Shown here one piece after another: positions 9,216 to 17,249 of a DNA stretch of 64,000 nucleotides. Below the pieces are notes generated by a model, which worked only from the letters and a program-made list of their open reading frames with translations, searched no databases and was not told the DNA's origin. The stretch comes from CADEEV01 sp032127875 (lineage in GTDB: Bacteria > Acidobacteriota > Vicinamibacteria > Fen-336), in assembly GCA_032127875.1 (NCBI GenBank), contig JAQBHI010000126.1, positions 13,296-77,295 on the forward strand. Reading direction: 5' to 3'. The stretch's first letter is position 1, and each line of letters begins with the position of its first letter. Made by a program: the position numbers and the translations under genes.

Positions 9216-10231
9216 AGGCCTCGGCAAAGGTGGTGTCGATCCGTAGCGGCAGGCAGAGCTCAGAGGCCGAGAGCTTGCGAGAAAAGGTGCGGGCTCTCGA
9301 AGACGAGCTGCGGCAGCTCGCGCAGAAGCAAGGCGTCGTCGACCGGGAAGGCGCGCTGGTGGCGATCGCGCGGATATTCCAGGCGGGCACCAAGGGCCTT
9401 TCCTGGGAAAACCTGGCGCGCGCGCTGGCCGCCTGGCATTTCTCCTGGCACTCGGAGGAGGTCGACGCTTTCGGCTTCGACAAGAAGTTCATGGAGACGC
9501 TGCGGCCGATGTTCGAGTTCCTGTACACGGTGTGGTGGCGCGTCGAGGCCAGCGGTGTCGAGAACGTGCCGAGCCAGGGCGCCGCTCTGATCGTCGCCAA
9601 TCATTCGGGCGTGCTGCCCTACGACGGCCTGATGATCAACATCGCGGTGCGCCACAAGCATCCGGCCCGCCGCGAGTGCCGGATGCTGGCGCTCGACATG
9701 TTCGCGCTGCTGCCGTTCCTGGCGCCGCTGCTTTCCAGGAGCGGCGCCGTGCGGGCCAATCAGGAGAACGCCGAGCGGCTGCTGCGCGGCGGCGCGCTGG
9801 CCGGAGTATTCCCCGAGGGTGTCAAGGGAGTCGGCAAGCGCTTCAAGGACCGCTACAAGCTGGCGCGCTTCGGCCGGGGCGGTTTCGTGCGCCTCGCGCT
9901 GCGCACCGGCGCGCCGATCATTCCCTGCGCCGTGGTGGGCGGCGAGGAGATCCATCCGGTGCTCGCAAAGGCCGACTGGATCGGCCGGCCGTTCGGTCTC
10001 CCGTACTTTCCGATCACGCCCACCTTTCCGCTGCTGGGACCGCTCGGCGTCGTGCCGCTGCCGACGAAATGGAGCCTGGATTTTGCGGACCCGTTGTCCG
10101 TGGCGAAGTACGGGCCCGAGGCCGCCGACGATCCGATTCTCGTCAATCGGCTGGCAGAGCAGGTGCGCGGGACGATTCAGCGCATGATCGACGGGCGTCT
10201 CGCGAGACGCCGCTCGATCTGGGTCGGGTAG
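9212..10231 (+). CDS. Lysophospholipid/glycerol-3-phosphate acyltransferase family protein
   Basis: 339 residues from a GTG that overlaps the previous stop. The acyltransferase signatures are clear: NHSGVLPYDG (HX4D catalytic motif, about residues 129-138) and the later FPEGVKG substrate-binding motif. The first about 60 residues form a helical extension with a coiled-coil-like REKVRALEDELRQL segment. Such enzymes transfer acyl groups to lysophosphatidate or similar acceptors at the inner membrane. The RRSIW end is basic. It is the last gene of the reductase-phasin-SDR operon and converges on the patatin gene 62 bp away. The acceptor (membrane phospholipid, wax or other neutral lipid) cannot be told from sequence. 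Confidence 0.85.
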   Translation: MKASAKVVSIRSGRQSSEAESLREKVRALEDELRQLAQKQGVVDREGALVAIARIFQAGTKGLSWENLARALAAWHFSWHSEEVDAFGFDKKFMETLRPMFEFLYTVWWRVEASGVENVPSQGAALIVANHSGVLPYDGLMINIAVRHKHPARRECRMLALDMFALLPFLAPLLSRSGAVRANQENAERLLRGGALAGVFPEGVKGVGKRFKDRYKLARFGRGGFVRLALRTGAPIIPCAVVGGEEIHPVLAKADWIGRPFGLPYFPITPTFPLLGPLGVVPLPTKWSLDFADPLSVAKYGPEAADDPILVNRLAEQVRGTIQRMIDGRLARRRSIWVG

Positions 10232-10293
10232 CACCGGCGGCGCCCTGCTGGACATGTGAGGGTCCGGCAAGGCCCACTGCCTAACTCCAGCGC

Positions 10294-11481
10294 TTACCTG
10301 AGCTTCCTTTCCAGCATCTCCAGCGAGCCGGAGAGGGCGCGGCCGACCAGGGAGCGCTGCGGCTGGCGTGCCGGGATGGGGGGCACCGCGGCGGGATCGC
10401 CCAGCCGAATGCCGTGGCGCTTGAGGACGCGCGCATAGGCTGCATGGTTCTTCTGGAAGCCTTGCAGCACGGAACGATAGCCGTCCTCGGCCACGACCTT
10501 GCGCGCGCTCATGCGCATGATGTTGTAGGCGAACATGCGCATGTCGTCGCGGGTGGGTTCGATCAGCAGGATGTCCACTTCGGGATGCTCGGCCTGGTAG
10601 CGCTCGAGACCGTATTGCATGCGGCCGTGGAGCATGATGCGCAGCGCCTGGTCGAGGACGTAGTTGAGGCCCTTGTTGCTGAGGTGGCCGTGCAGGGGGC
10701 CTTTCGGCCCCACGTTGAGGATCGGCACGATCGGGTTGATGCAGATCACCAGATTCGCGCCGTGGCGGATCGCCAGGTTGATGTGAGCGGTCTTCTTGAC
10801 GCCGCCGTCGACGTAGTCGCGGCCGCCGATGCGCACCGGGCGGTACAGTCCCGGCAGCGCCGTCGAGGCCTGGACGGCTCGCGAGATCGGCACGTTGCGG
10901 TGACCCTTGTCGCCGAAGGCCACCGCTTCTCCTGAATCAAGATCGACGCCGACTACGAACAGCGCCCGGGCGAGTTCGTCGAACCGGTCGCTCTGGCCGC
11001 GCGAGGTGAAGACGGCCTGCAGGAACTCCTGGATGCCCGAATTGTCGAGCAGGCCGGCAGGCAGCAGTTCCAGCATCGAGAACACAAAGTCCGAGAGGTT
11101 GCGCCCCGGCTCGCGGAGGGCCGTGCTGAGCGCCTCGCGCACGACGCGGGGCGCCTGCATCGAGCCCCGCGCCAGGTCGGAGAGTCCGAGCCTGAACAGC
11201 GGCGCCGACGACATTCCGAAGGGGGAGCGAGACGCGACCTCGTCGTACATCTCGCGCGGCGCGATGCCATTGGCGAGCAGCGACGAGACAAAGGCGCCAC
11301 CGCTGACCCCGACGTAGAGGTCGAGGTCGAGGACGCTGCGCCCCAGGATCCCTTCCAGGGCGCGCAGGCAGCCGATCTCGTAGACCGCTCCGGTGACGCC
11401 GCCGCCGGCGCAGACGAGGGCGATCTTGCTGGGTTTCCCGCGTGAGCGTCTCGCCTGCACCTTGTGTCCGGCCAAGCCCAC
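10294..11481 (-). CDS. Patatin-like phospholipase
   Basis: 395 residues. The patatin serine-hydrolase dyad is visible: an oxyanion GGG loop at 26-28 (LVCAGGGVTGA), the GxSxG nucleophile elbow GVSGGAF with Ser60, and the DGG motif later (RDYVDGGVKK). Family members deacylate phospholipids or, in some cases, act at PHA granules. It lies at the end of the phaR-phasin operon, which favours a lipid or storage-granule function (inference). The GTG at 11481 is used; a TTG at 11475 has a GGAGG at better spacing, so the first two residues are uncertain. Confidence 0.85.
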   Translation of the reverse strand: MGLAGHKVQARRSRGKPSKIALVCAGGGVTGAVYEIGCLRALEGILGRSVLDLDLYVGVSGGAFVSSLLANGIAPREMYDEVASRSPFGMSSAPLFRLGLSDLARGSMQAPRVVREALSTALREPGRNLSDFVFSMLELLPAGLLDNSGIQEFLQAVFTSRGQSDRFDELARALFVVGVDLDSGEAVAFGDKGHRNVPISRAVQASTALPGLYRPVRIGGRDYVDGGVKKTAHINLAIRHGANLVICINPIVPILNVGPKGPLHGHLSNKGLNYVLDQALRIMLHGRMQYGLERYQAEHPEVDILLIEPTRDDMRMFAYNIMRMSARKVVAEDGYRSVLQGFQKNHAAYARVLKRHGIRLGDPAAVPPIPARQPQRSLVGRALSGSLEMLERKLR

Positions 11482-11516
11482 CTCCGTTGTCGCGGCGCGA
11501 GTCTACGCGAGGCGGC

Positions 11517-11954
11517 CTACTTGCGGCGCTTGAGCGCGTCGATCTTGCGGGAGAGCTCTTCGACTTTGCGCGTGAGCTCCGCGATCTCGCGCCGGCTCGG
11601 GATGTTGAGCGATGCCAGGGTGTGCTGCACGGCCTGGCCGACGCGCTTGCCCGCGGACGCGCGCTCCTTCTGGATGCGGGCCTGGAGCGCCTTCAACTGG
11701 GCGTCGAGACGCTTGCCCGCCTTCTTGCGCTCGCGTTCGAAGCGACCCTGGAGATCCGCTACGATTCGGGCCGCCTCTTTGCCGCTGAGCTTGTTCTTTT
11801 TCAGCAGTCGCCGCACTTGCTTCTCGGCCTGCTGCTCGACCGAGACCACGGCCTCGACCGCTTGCTGCCAGGCGCCGCGCGCCACCTCGGCGGCAGTGCG
11901 GCCCGTCGTCGTAGCCTCGGCCTTCAGCTTCTTCTTCGTGTTCTTCTTCGCCAT
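11517..11954 (-). CDS. Phasin family protein (PhaF/PhaI-like)
   Basis: 145 residues, Lys/Arg-rich and fully helical. An N-terminal basic tail (MAKKNTKKKLKAEA) is followed by an amphipathic helix (AWQQAVEAVVSVEQQAEKQV), long charged coiled coil, and the LNIPSRREIAELTRKVEELS motif near the end. Phasins coat polyhydroxyalkanoate granules and fix granule number and size. The ATG has a good GGAGAAAG ribosome site and its first base overlaps the phaR TAA (TAATG), so the two are probably one transcript. Patatin follows 35 nt after its stop. No PHA synthase gene is in this window. Confidence 0.85.
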   Translation of the reverse strand: MAKKNTKKKLKAEATTTGRTAAEVARGAWQQAVEAVVSVEQQAEKQVRRLLKKNKLSGKEAARIVADLQGRFERERKKAGKRLDAQLKALQARIQKERASAGKRVGQAVQHTLASLNIPSRREIAELTRKVEELSRKIDALKRRK

Positions 11955-12577
11955 TACTTTCTCCTTTTTCGTTTCTTGCCTCGGCGCACCGGCTGCTTCC
12001 TGGGCGCAGGGCCCGGCGCGGCCAGGTACGTCTCGAGGGTCATCAGTCGTTCCCTGAGCGAGTGCAGCGAGAGGCTGACTCCGCCCTCGCGTTCGCTGCG
12101 CTCCAGCAGGCTGTGGAGCGCCTGTTCCAGACCCCGCTGTGCGTCGGCCACGACGCTTTGCACGGAGTGTGCGATCTCCTGCCGCAGGCCAAGTGCCTCT
12201 TCGAAGGACAAGAGTTGACGCGACAGGAGGCCGGAAACGATGCGCTCGGCCTCCTCGCGCGCCCGGACCGCGACGCTCGGCTGTGGCGCTGCCGGCTTCC
12301 CCGGGATCGGGGCGGCGGTGAAGCGCACCAGCCGCGCCAGCACCTGCCGCGGGATGCTCGCGGTGCGTTCCTTGACGCCTTCGAGTACGACCTGGGCGAG
12401 CACCAGGTTCGTGATGTCCTCGCCCGTCTGCTGGTCCTGCACCAGGATCTCGTCGCCTGAGGCGACGCGCGCGGCGAGGTCCTCGAGCGTCACATGGCGC
12501 TTGGCCGCCGGATCGTACAGCTTGCGGTTGGCATAGCGCTTGACGACCCGGGGGCGGAGTGCTGCTTGCCTTGCCAC
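11954..12577 (-). CDS. phaR: Polyhydroxyalkanoate synthesis regulator PhaR
   Basis: 207 residues from the GTG at 12577. The PHB/PHA accumulation DNA-binding domain is at the N-terminus (KRYANRKLYDPAAKRHVTLEDL), followed by the ITNLVLAQVV strand region typical of PhaR. PhaR binds PHA and represses phasin genes when no polymer is present. The downstream coiled-coil part is longer than usual. An in-frame GTG at 12595 is also open, but the -10 box would then lie inside the coding region; the promoter seen here puts the transcript start at the 12577 GTG (see promoter). phasin and patatin follow in the same operon. Confidence 0.88.
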   Translation of the reverse strand: MARQAALRPRVVKRYANRKLYDPAAKRHVTLEDLAARVASGDEILVQDQQTGEDITNLVLAQVVLEGVKERTASIPRQVLARLVRFTAAPIPGKPAAPQPSVAVRAREEAERIVSGLLSRQLLSFEEALGLRQEIAHSVQSVVADAQRGLEQALHSLLERSEREGGVSLSLHSLRERLMTLETYLAAPGPAPRKQPVRRGKKRKRRK

Positions 12578-12583
12578 GACACC

Positions 12584-12625
12584 AATATAACGCACTGCGT
12601 CATGGATGTCAACAGTCCATGACGC
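12584..12625 (-). promoter_or_regulatory. phaR promoter with overlapping palindromic operator candidate
   Basis: On the - strand there is TTGACA (12612-12607), a 17-bp spacer and TATATT (12589-12584), a near-consensus housekeeping promoter. GCGTCATGGA (12597-12606) and TCCATGACGC (12616-12625) form a perfect 10-bp inverted repeat with a 9-bp centre that covers the -35 box. A further GCGTCA at 12629-12634 repeats one half. The start of transcription should fall at or next to the GTG of phaR. A repressor site, possibly for PhaR itself, is an inference. Confidence 0.7.
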
Positions 12626-12631
12626 GAGGCG

Positions 12632-12862
12632 TCAGGAGGCGGGCGTCGCGTCCAGGTCGAGGGCGAGGGGCGCGTCCTCGCCGAGCCGGCGTCGGCGCAG
12701 CGCCCGGCGGATCAGGATCCCGCCCAGCACCACGCCGCACAGTGCGGCGATGGCGGCACACAACGCCGCGAGGCCCAGCGAGTTGATCAGTACGCCGGCC
12801 AGATCGAAGACGGGCTTCTCGACCTTGACCCAGGTGATGGTTTCGGTCACGGCCTCGTTCAC
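12632..12862 (-). CDS. Small single-pass membrane protein, unknown function
   Basis: 76 residues. One strong membrane segment at about 22-50 (LAGVLINSLGLAALCAAIAALCGVVLGGILI) is followed by a basic RRALRRRRLGED stop-transfer region, so the N-terminus is predicted outside. Its GTG start overlaps the amidase stop (GTGA), and it ends the rsmA-rnj-ftsK-amidase operon. No known family is recognised. Its stop lies beside the phaR operator. Confidence 0.6.
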   Translation of the reverse strand: MNEAVTETITWVKVEKPVFDLAGVLINSLGLAALCAAIAALCGVVLGGILIRRALRRRRLGEDAPLALDLDATPAS

Positions 12863-14895
12863 GGCTTGGCTCCCCTGCTGAGGACTCTAGAGGGAGGCGC
12901 ATTCCGGGTCAACTGTCGGGAGGGGTTCCGATCGAGGCCCTCGAGATACCGGCCGACGCCCCCCAGCAGGCTCTTGGCGATCTGCTCCCGACGCACGGAG
13001 GTCTTGAGCAGCTTCTCTTCCGCCGGGTTCGAAACGAAGGCGATCTCGGCCAAAACGCTTGGCATGTTCGCGCCGATCAGGACATAAAAGGGCGCCGTGC
13101 GGACGCCGCGGTCCTGCATGTCCGGGTAGCCGGGCCGAAGGTTCTCGACCATCGATTCGTGGACCGAGCTCGCGAAATCGCGGCTCTCGTTGATCTTGCT
13201 GTTGAGCGTGATCGCCTTCACCAGTCCCTGGAGGTCCTTCATGGTCGCGGCGGAGATCGAGTTCTCGCGGGCGGCTACCTCTTCCGCGTGGGGGTCGGCT
13301 GCGAAATTCAGGAAGTAGGTCTCGATGCCGCGCGCCTTGGAGTTGCGGCTGCTGTTGGCGTGGATCGAGAGGAACAGATCGGCGCCCTTCGAGTTGGCGA
13401 TGGCGGTTCGTTCCTCGAGCGGGATGAAGACGTCGCTGTCGCGGGTCATGACGACCTCGGCGCCCAGCTCCGACTTCACGAGGCGCGCCAGCCGGAGCGC
13501 GACGTCGAGGACGAGGGCCTTCTCCTGCAGCCCGCTGCGGCCGATGGTTCCAGGATCGTGGCCGCCGTGACCCGCGTCGATGACGATGCGGCGCGCCGTC
13601 AGGCCGAGCTGGCGGGCGAGGCTGTAGGAGCCGGTGCGATTCATCTGCGGCGGCTGGGGTGGCGCCGTGGGGGAGGGCGAGGGTTCCAGACTCGCGACGA
13701 GCGTCGTCGGTGGCGGCGGGACGGGCGTCGGCACAGGCGCCGGTGTCGGGCCTGGGGCGGGCGTCGGAAGCGGGCTCTGGGCGGCTGCCGGAGTCGTGCT
13801 GGGCATCGCCGCCGGCGTGGGGGATGCGGTCGGCGCGCCAGCGCCATCCGCAGTTCGCCTCTCCGCGGCGAGGCGTTCCTCGACCCAGCGCTCGATACCT
13901 TCGGCCGAGTCCACGTCCTCGATCTCGGAAATCACTACCGATCTTGCCGACGCTCCAGCGGGAGCCGTCGCATCGGCTGTCGCGGTCGATTTGTCGGCCG
14001 TCGCCGTGGCGGGCGGATCGCCGCGCACATCGATCACCAGCCGGGCGGGGTTCTGGAGATAGAAGACCTCGTGGTCGTTGACGTCCTTGAAGTCGAGCAC
14101 GACCCGGACCACGTTCTCCCTGTTCTGGCCGACCCGAACCTGCTCCAGCAGGCCGTCGCCGACCGGGAACACGCGATCGGTGAGGTTGGGGTGAAGGCGG
14201 GCGCCCAGCAGGTCGATCCATAGCCGTTCAGGGCCATGCAGCCGGTCCTGACGCACCGGCACTTCCTTCTCCAGGTCGACCACCACGCGCGTCGACGAGT
14301 CACCGCTCCAGGAGCGAAGGTTGAAAACCGGTACCAGACCGCGCGGCGGCGCCGGAGGCAGCGCCGCCGCCCTCTCGGTCGAGGTTTTCTTGAGGGAGGC
14401 TTTCACTGCCGCGGCGCGGCTCGAGTCGGGGAAGGCGCCCAGGTACAGCTTCGCCGCCTCTTCGATGCGTTTTTTGTCCCTGCCCTGGATCGCGATCTGG
14501 AACGCGCTGTGCAGCGCCCTCTCCCCCAGGCTGCTGGAGGGATACTCCGAGACGAGCATCCGGTAGGACTTCACGGCGTCGTCGCTGAAGCGAGGCGTCT
14601 TGAAGCGCACCGCCATCTCGCGGTAGAGATCGCCCACGGCGAGCAGCGAGTCGTCGCAGTACGGGCTCTGCGGATATTTGGCGACGAGCGTCCGGTATTT
14701 GAGGACCGGCTTGTCCCACTCGGCACGCCTGGCCTTCAGCGTCGTCGAGCCGGCGAGCCGCGCTTGCGCCGCCTTCGCCTCGGCGAACAGGCTGCGATCC
14801 GGGCGGCCGCTGGCGCCGTGCGCCGGCAGGGCGCCGAGGACGAGCAGGCCGGCGCAAAGAACCCGTGGCGCGTTCGAAATGAGCGCTCGCCTCAC
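12859..14895 (-). CDS. amiC: N-acetylmuramoyl-L-alanine amidase with AMIN domain
   Basis: 678 residues from a GTG that overlaps the ftsK stop. Layout: signal peptide (about 1-28); a helical tetratricopeptide-like region about 35-165 (YRTLVAKYPQSPYCDDSLLAVGDLY); an AMIN peptidoglycan-targeting domain about 187-292; a Pro/Thr-rich linker about 353-418; and an Amidase_3 catalytic domain from about 435. Zinc ligands are clear: H443 in DAGHGGHDPG, E459, and the His of SIHANSS; the catalytic Glu is in VLAEIAFVSN. It cleaves septal peptidoglycan in the periplasm during division. Lying in the ftsK operon fits that role. A much longer open frame continues 5' through ftsK out of frame and is not used. 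Confidence 0.93.
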   Translation of the reverse strand: MRRALISNAPRVLCAGLLVLGALPAHGASGRPDRSLFAEAKAAQARLAGSTTLKARRAEWDKPVLKYRTLVAKYPQSPYCDDSLLAVGDLYREMAVRFKTPRFSDDAVKSYRMLVSEYPSSSLGERALHSAFQIAIQGRDKKRIEEAAKLYLGAFPDSSRAAAVKASLKKTSTERAAALPPAPPRGLVPVFNLRSWSGDSSTRVVVDLEKEVPVRQDRLHGPERLWIDLLGARLHPNLTDRVFPVGDGLLEQVRVGQNRENVVRVVLDFKDVNDHEVFYLQNPARLVIDVRGDPPATATADKSTATADATAPAGASARSVVISEIEDVDSAEGIERWVEERLAAERRTADGAGAPTASPTPAAMPSTTPAAAQSPLPTPAPGPTPAPVPTPVPPPPTTLVASLEPSPSPTAPPQPPQMNRTGSYSLARQLGLTARRIVIDAGHGGHDPGTIGRSGLQEKALVLDVALRLARLVKSELGAEVVMTRDSDVFIPLEERTAIANSKGADLFLSIHANSSRNSKARGIETYFLNFAADPHAEEVAARENSISAATMKDLQGLVKAITLNSKINESRDFASSVHESMVENLRPGYPDMQDRGVRTAPFYVLIGANMPSVLAEIAFVSNPAEEKLLKTSVRREQIAKSLLGGVGRYLEGLDRNPSRQLTRNAPPSRVLSRGAKP

Positions 14896-17249
14896 TTCTG
14901 CCAGTTGTCGACTGTCTCGTAGTATTCGGGGGCCACCAGGATGTCGCGCGGCTTGGAGCCGTCCGCGCCGCCGACGATGCCGTCGCGCTCCATCATGTCC
15001 ACCAGCCGCCCGGCACGGGAGAAGCCGATCCGGAAGCGCCGCTGCAGCATGCTGGTCGAGGCCTGACCGTTCTGGACGACGAAGCGGACGGCATCGTCGA
15101 ACAGCTCGTCGCGGTCGTCCATCTCGACCGCTTCGCTCCTGCGCTCCTCCTTTCCGACGCTGTCGTCGTAGGCCGGCTTGTCGACCTTGCGCAGGTACGA
15201 GGTGAGCCGCGCGATCTCCTTCTCGCTGACGTACGCGCCGTGGATGCGGGTGAGGCGCGCGCTGCCGGGCGGCAAGAACAGCATGTCGCCCTTGCCGAGC
15301 AGTCGCTCGGCGCCGATCGAATCGAGGATGGTGCGGCTGTCGACGCGGGCCGAGACCTTGAACGAGATACGCGAGGGGAAGTTGGCCTTGATCAGGCCCG
15401 TCAGCACGTCGACGGAGGGGCGCTGTGTCGCGAGGATCAGGTGGATGCCGACGGCGCGCGCCATCTGCGCGAGGCGTGTGATCGATTCCTCCACCTCGCG
15501 GGAGCTGACCATCATCAGGTCGGCCAGCTCGTCGATGATGATCACGATGTAGTGGAGCGGCAGCACCTCTTCGCCGTCGGGCCCGCTCGCCTGGGCCTTC
15601 TCCGCGCGGATGATGTTGTTGAACTGTTCGATGTTGCGCACGCCTTCGGAGGCGAGCTTGCGGATGCGCTTTTCCATCTCGCCGACGGCCCACTTGAGCA
15701 CATTGGCGGCGGTCTTCGGGTCGGTAACGACCGGCGTGAGCAGGTGCGGGATGTCCTCGTAGACGCCGAGTTCGAGACGCTTGGGGTCGATCAGGATCAG
15801 GCGCACTTCGTCGGGCGTCGATTTGAACAGCAGGCTCGCGATCATACAGTTGAGCCCGACGCTCTTGCCCTGGCCCGTAGCGCCCGCAATCAGCAGGTGT
15901 GGCATCTGGGCCAGATCGGTGATGTAGGTGTCGCCCTCCACCGTCTTGCCCAGCGCCATCGTGAGCCGCGACGGCGCCTTCTGGAATGCCTCCGATTCCA
16001 CGATGTGCCGCAGCGAGATGGTCTCCCGGACCAGGTTGGGGATTTCGATCCCGACGGTGCCGCGTCCGCTCATGCGGTCGATGCGGATCGACTCGGCCTG
16101 CAGGCCCAGCGCGAGGTCGTCGGCGAGGCCGACGACCTTCGAGTACTTGATGCCGGCGTCTGGCTTGAATTCGTAGGTCGTGACCACCGGACCCGGGTTG
16201 ATGTCCGCGACCTTGCCCAGCACGCCGAACTCGATGCACTTCGCCTGCAGGACCCTGGCCCGCTCGTAGAGCGCTTCCTGGGCTTCGCCATCGCCAGCCT
16301 TGATCTCGTCGAGGATCGAAGTCGCCGGGAGCGTGAAGTTGCCGCGCACCGCGGGCGTAGGGCTCTTCGCCGGCTTCCTGGCGGCCCTGTGTGGTGTGGG
16401 CGCTGGCTCTTCGGCTTTTTCCGCCTCGTCGATCAGGGCCACGAAGGGCAGCGGTCGTTGCCGCAGGGGAGCGGCCGGGCCGCTCGCCAGCAGTACGTCT
16501 CCGGCTGCCTCGTCCGCGTCGTCGAAGTCGGCCCCGTCTTCTTCGCCCGCAGGGCCCTTCAGCCTGCGCACGCGCGGCACCCCCGGATCGCCGTTCTGCG
16601 TCTGCGCGTGCTTGCGGATCACCTCGCGGCGCATCTTCTCCTTGCGGCGGGTCTCGAGGTAGTGAGCCCAGGCTGTACGAAGCGCCTGCACGCGAGCACC
16701 CACGATGGCGGCGACCCCGGCCAGCAACGCCGCGAACGAGAACTGCGTTGCGAGGATCAGCGATACGAACAGCAGCGTCGCGACGACGATGTAGGCGCCG
16801 GTGCGGTTGAAGCTGCCCGTGAGCAGCGCCCCAAGCGCCTCGCCGACCGCCCCGCCGGCCCGGATGCTTTCGCTCTCGATTACGACCGCCCCGAAGCTGA
16901 GCGTGAGCAGCGATGAGAGCGACAGCAACAACAGCGTCAGGCCGATGGCCTTGGTGTACGGCGCCTCGATCGGTTTGCACCAGAACAGCTTCCAGCCGGC
17001 GATGCCCAGGATCATCGGGATCAGCAGCGCGGCCATGCCGAACAGCTGCGGGATGAGCAGCTCCGCGAGAAAGGCGCCAGCGGGCCCGATGAAGTTGCCC
17101 GCGGTACCGGCGGCGCCGGCCTTGAAGAAAGGCACGGGGTCGCGGGGCGTGTAGGTCGCCAGGCTGATCAGCAGCATCAGCGCCAGGGCAAAGGCGACGA
17201 GCCCGAGGAATTCGGCGAGGCGTGTCGAGGACTTTGTGTCGTTCGCCAT
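14892..17249 (-). CDS. ftsK: DNA translocase FtsK/SpoIIIE
   Basis: 785 residues. The first about 170 hold four membrane segments; a charged linker follows. The motor domain has Walker A GATGQGKS at about 455-462 and Walker B (LILIDPKR), and the end is a winged-helix gamma domain (TSMLQRRFRIGFSRAGRLVDMM) that in the family reads the KOPS sequences. It couples chromosome segregation to cell division at the septum. The ATG overlaps the RNase J stop (ATGA) and its TGA overlaps the amidase GTG, so it is in the middle of a coupled operon. The length and layout are normal for a compact FtsK. Confidence 0.95.
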   Translation of the reverse strand: MANDTKSSTRLAEFLGLVAFALALMLLISLATYTPRDPVPFFKAGAAGTAGNFIGPAGAFLAELLIPQLFGMAALLIPMILGIAGWKLFWCKPIEAPYTKAIGLTLLLLSLSSLLTLSFGAVVIESESIRAGGAVGEALGALLTGSFNRTGAYIVVATLLFVSLILATQFSFAALLAGVAAIVGARVQALRTAWAHYLETRRKEKMRREVIRKHAQTQNGDPGVPRVRRLKGPAGEEDGADFDDADEAAGDVLLASGPAAPLRQRPLPFVALIDEAEKAEEPAPTPHRAARKPAKSPTPAVRGNFTLPATSILDEIKAGDGEAQEALYERARVLQAKCIEFGVLGKVADINPGPVVTTYEFKPDAGIKYSKVVGLADDLALGLQAESIRIDRMSGRGTVGIEIPNLVRETISLRHIVESEAFQKAPSRLTMALGKTVEGDTYITDLAQMPHLLIAGATGQGKSVGLNCMIASLLFKSTPDEVRLILIDPKRLELGVYEDIPHLLTPVVTDPKTAANVLKWAVGEMEKRIRKLASEGVRNIEQFNNIIRAEKAQASGPDGEEVLPLHYIVIIIDELADLMMVSSREVEESITRLAQMARAVGIHLILATQRPSVDVLTGLIKANFPSRISFKVSARVDSRTILDSIGAERLLGKGDMLFLPPGSARLTRIHGAYVSEKEIARLTSYLRKVDKPAYDDSVGKEERRSEAVEMDDRDELFDDAVRFVVQNGQASTSMLQRRFRIGFSRAGRLVDMMERDGIVGGADGSKPRDILVAPEYYETVDNWQK

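Noticed and set aside
15240..16916. + strand open frame of 558 codons opposite ftsK
   Set aside because: Antisense shadow of ftsK, His/Arg/Asp-rich low-information sequence.
14896..16980. 5' extension of the amidase frame into ftsK
   Set aside because: The frame is open but reads ftsK out of phase; the GTG at 14895 before the signal peptide is the start.
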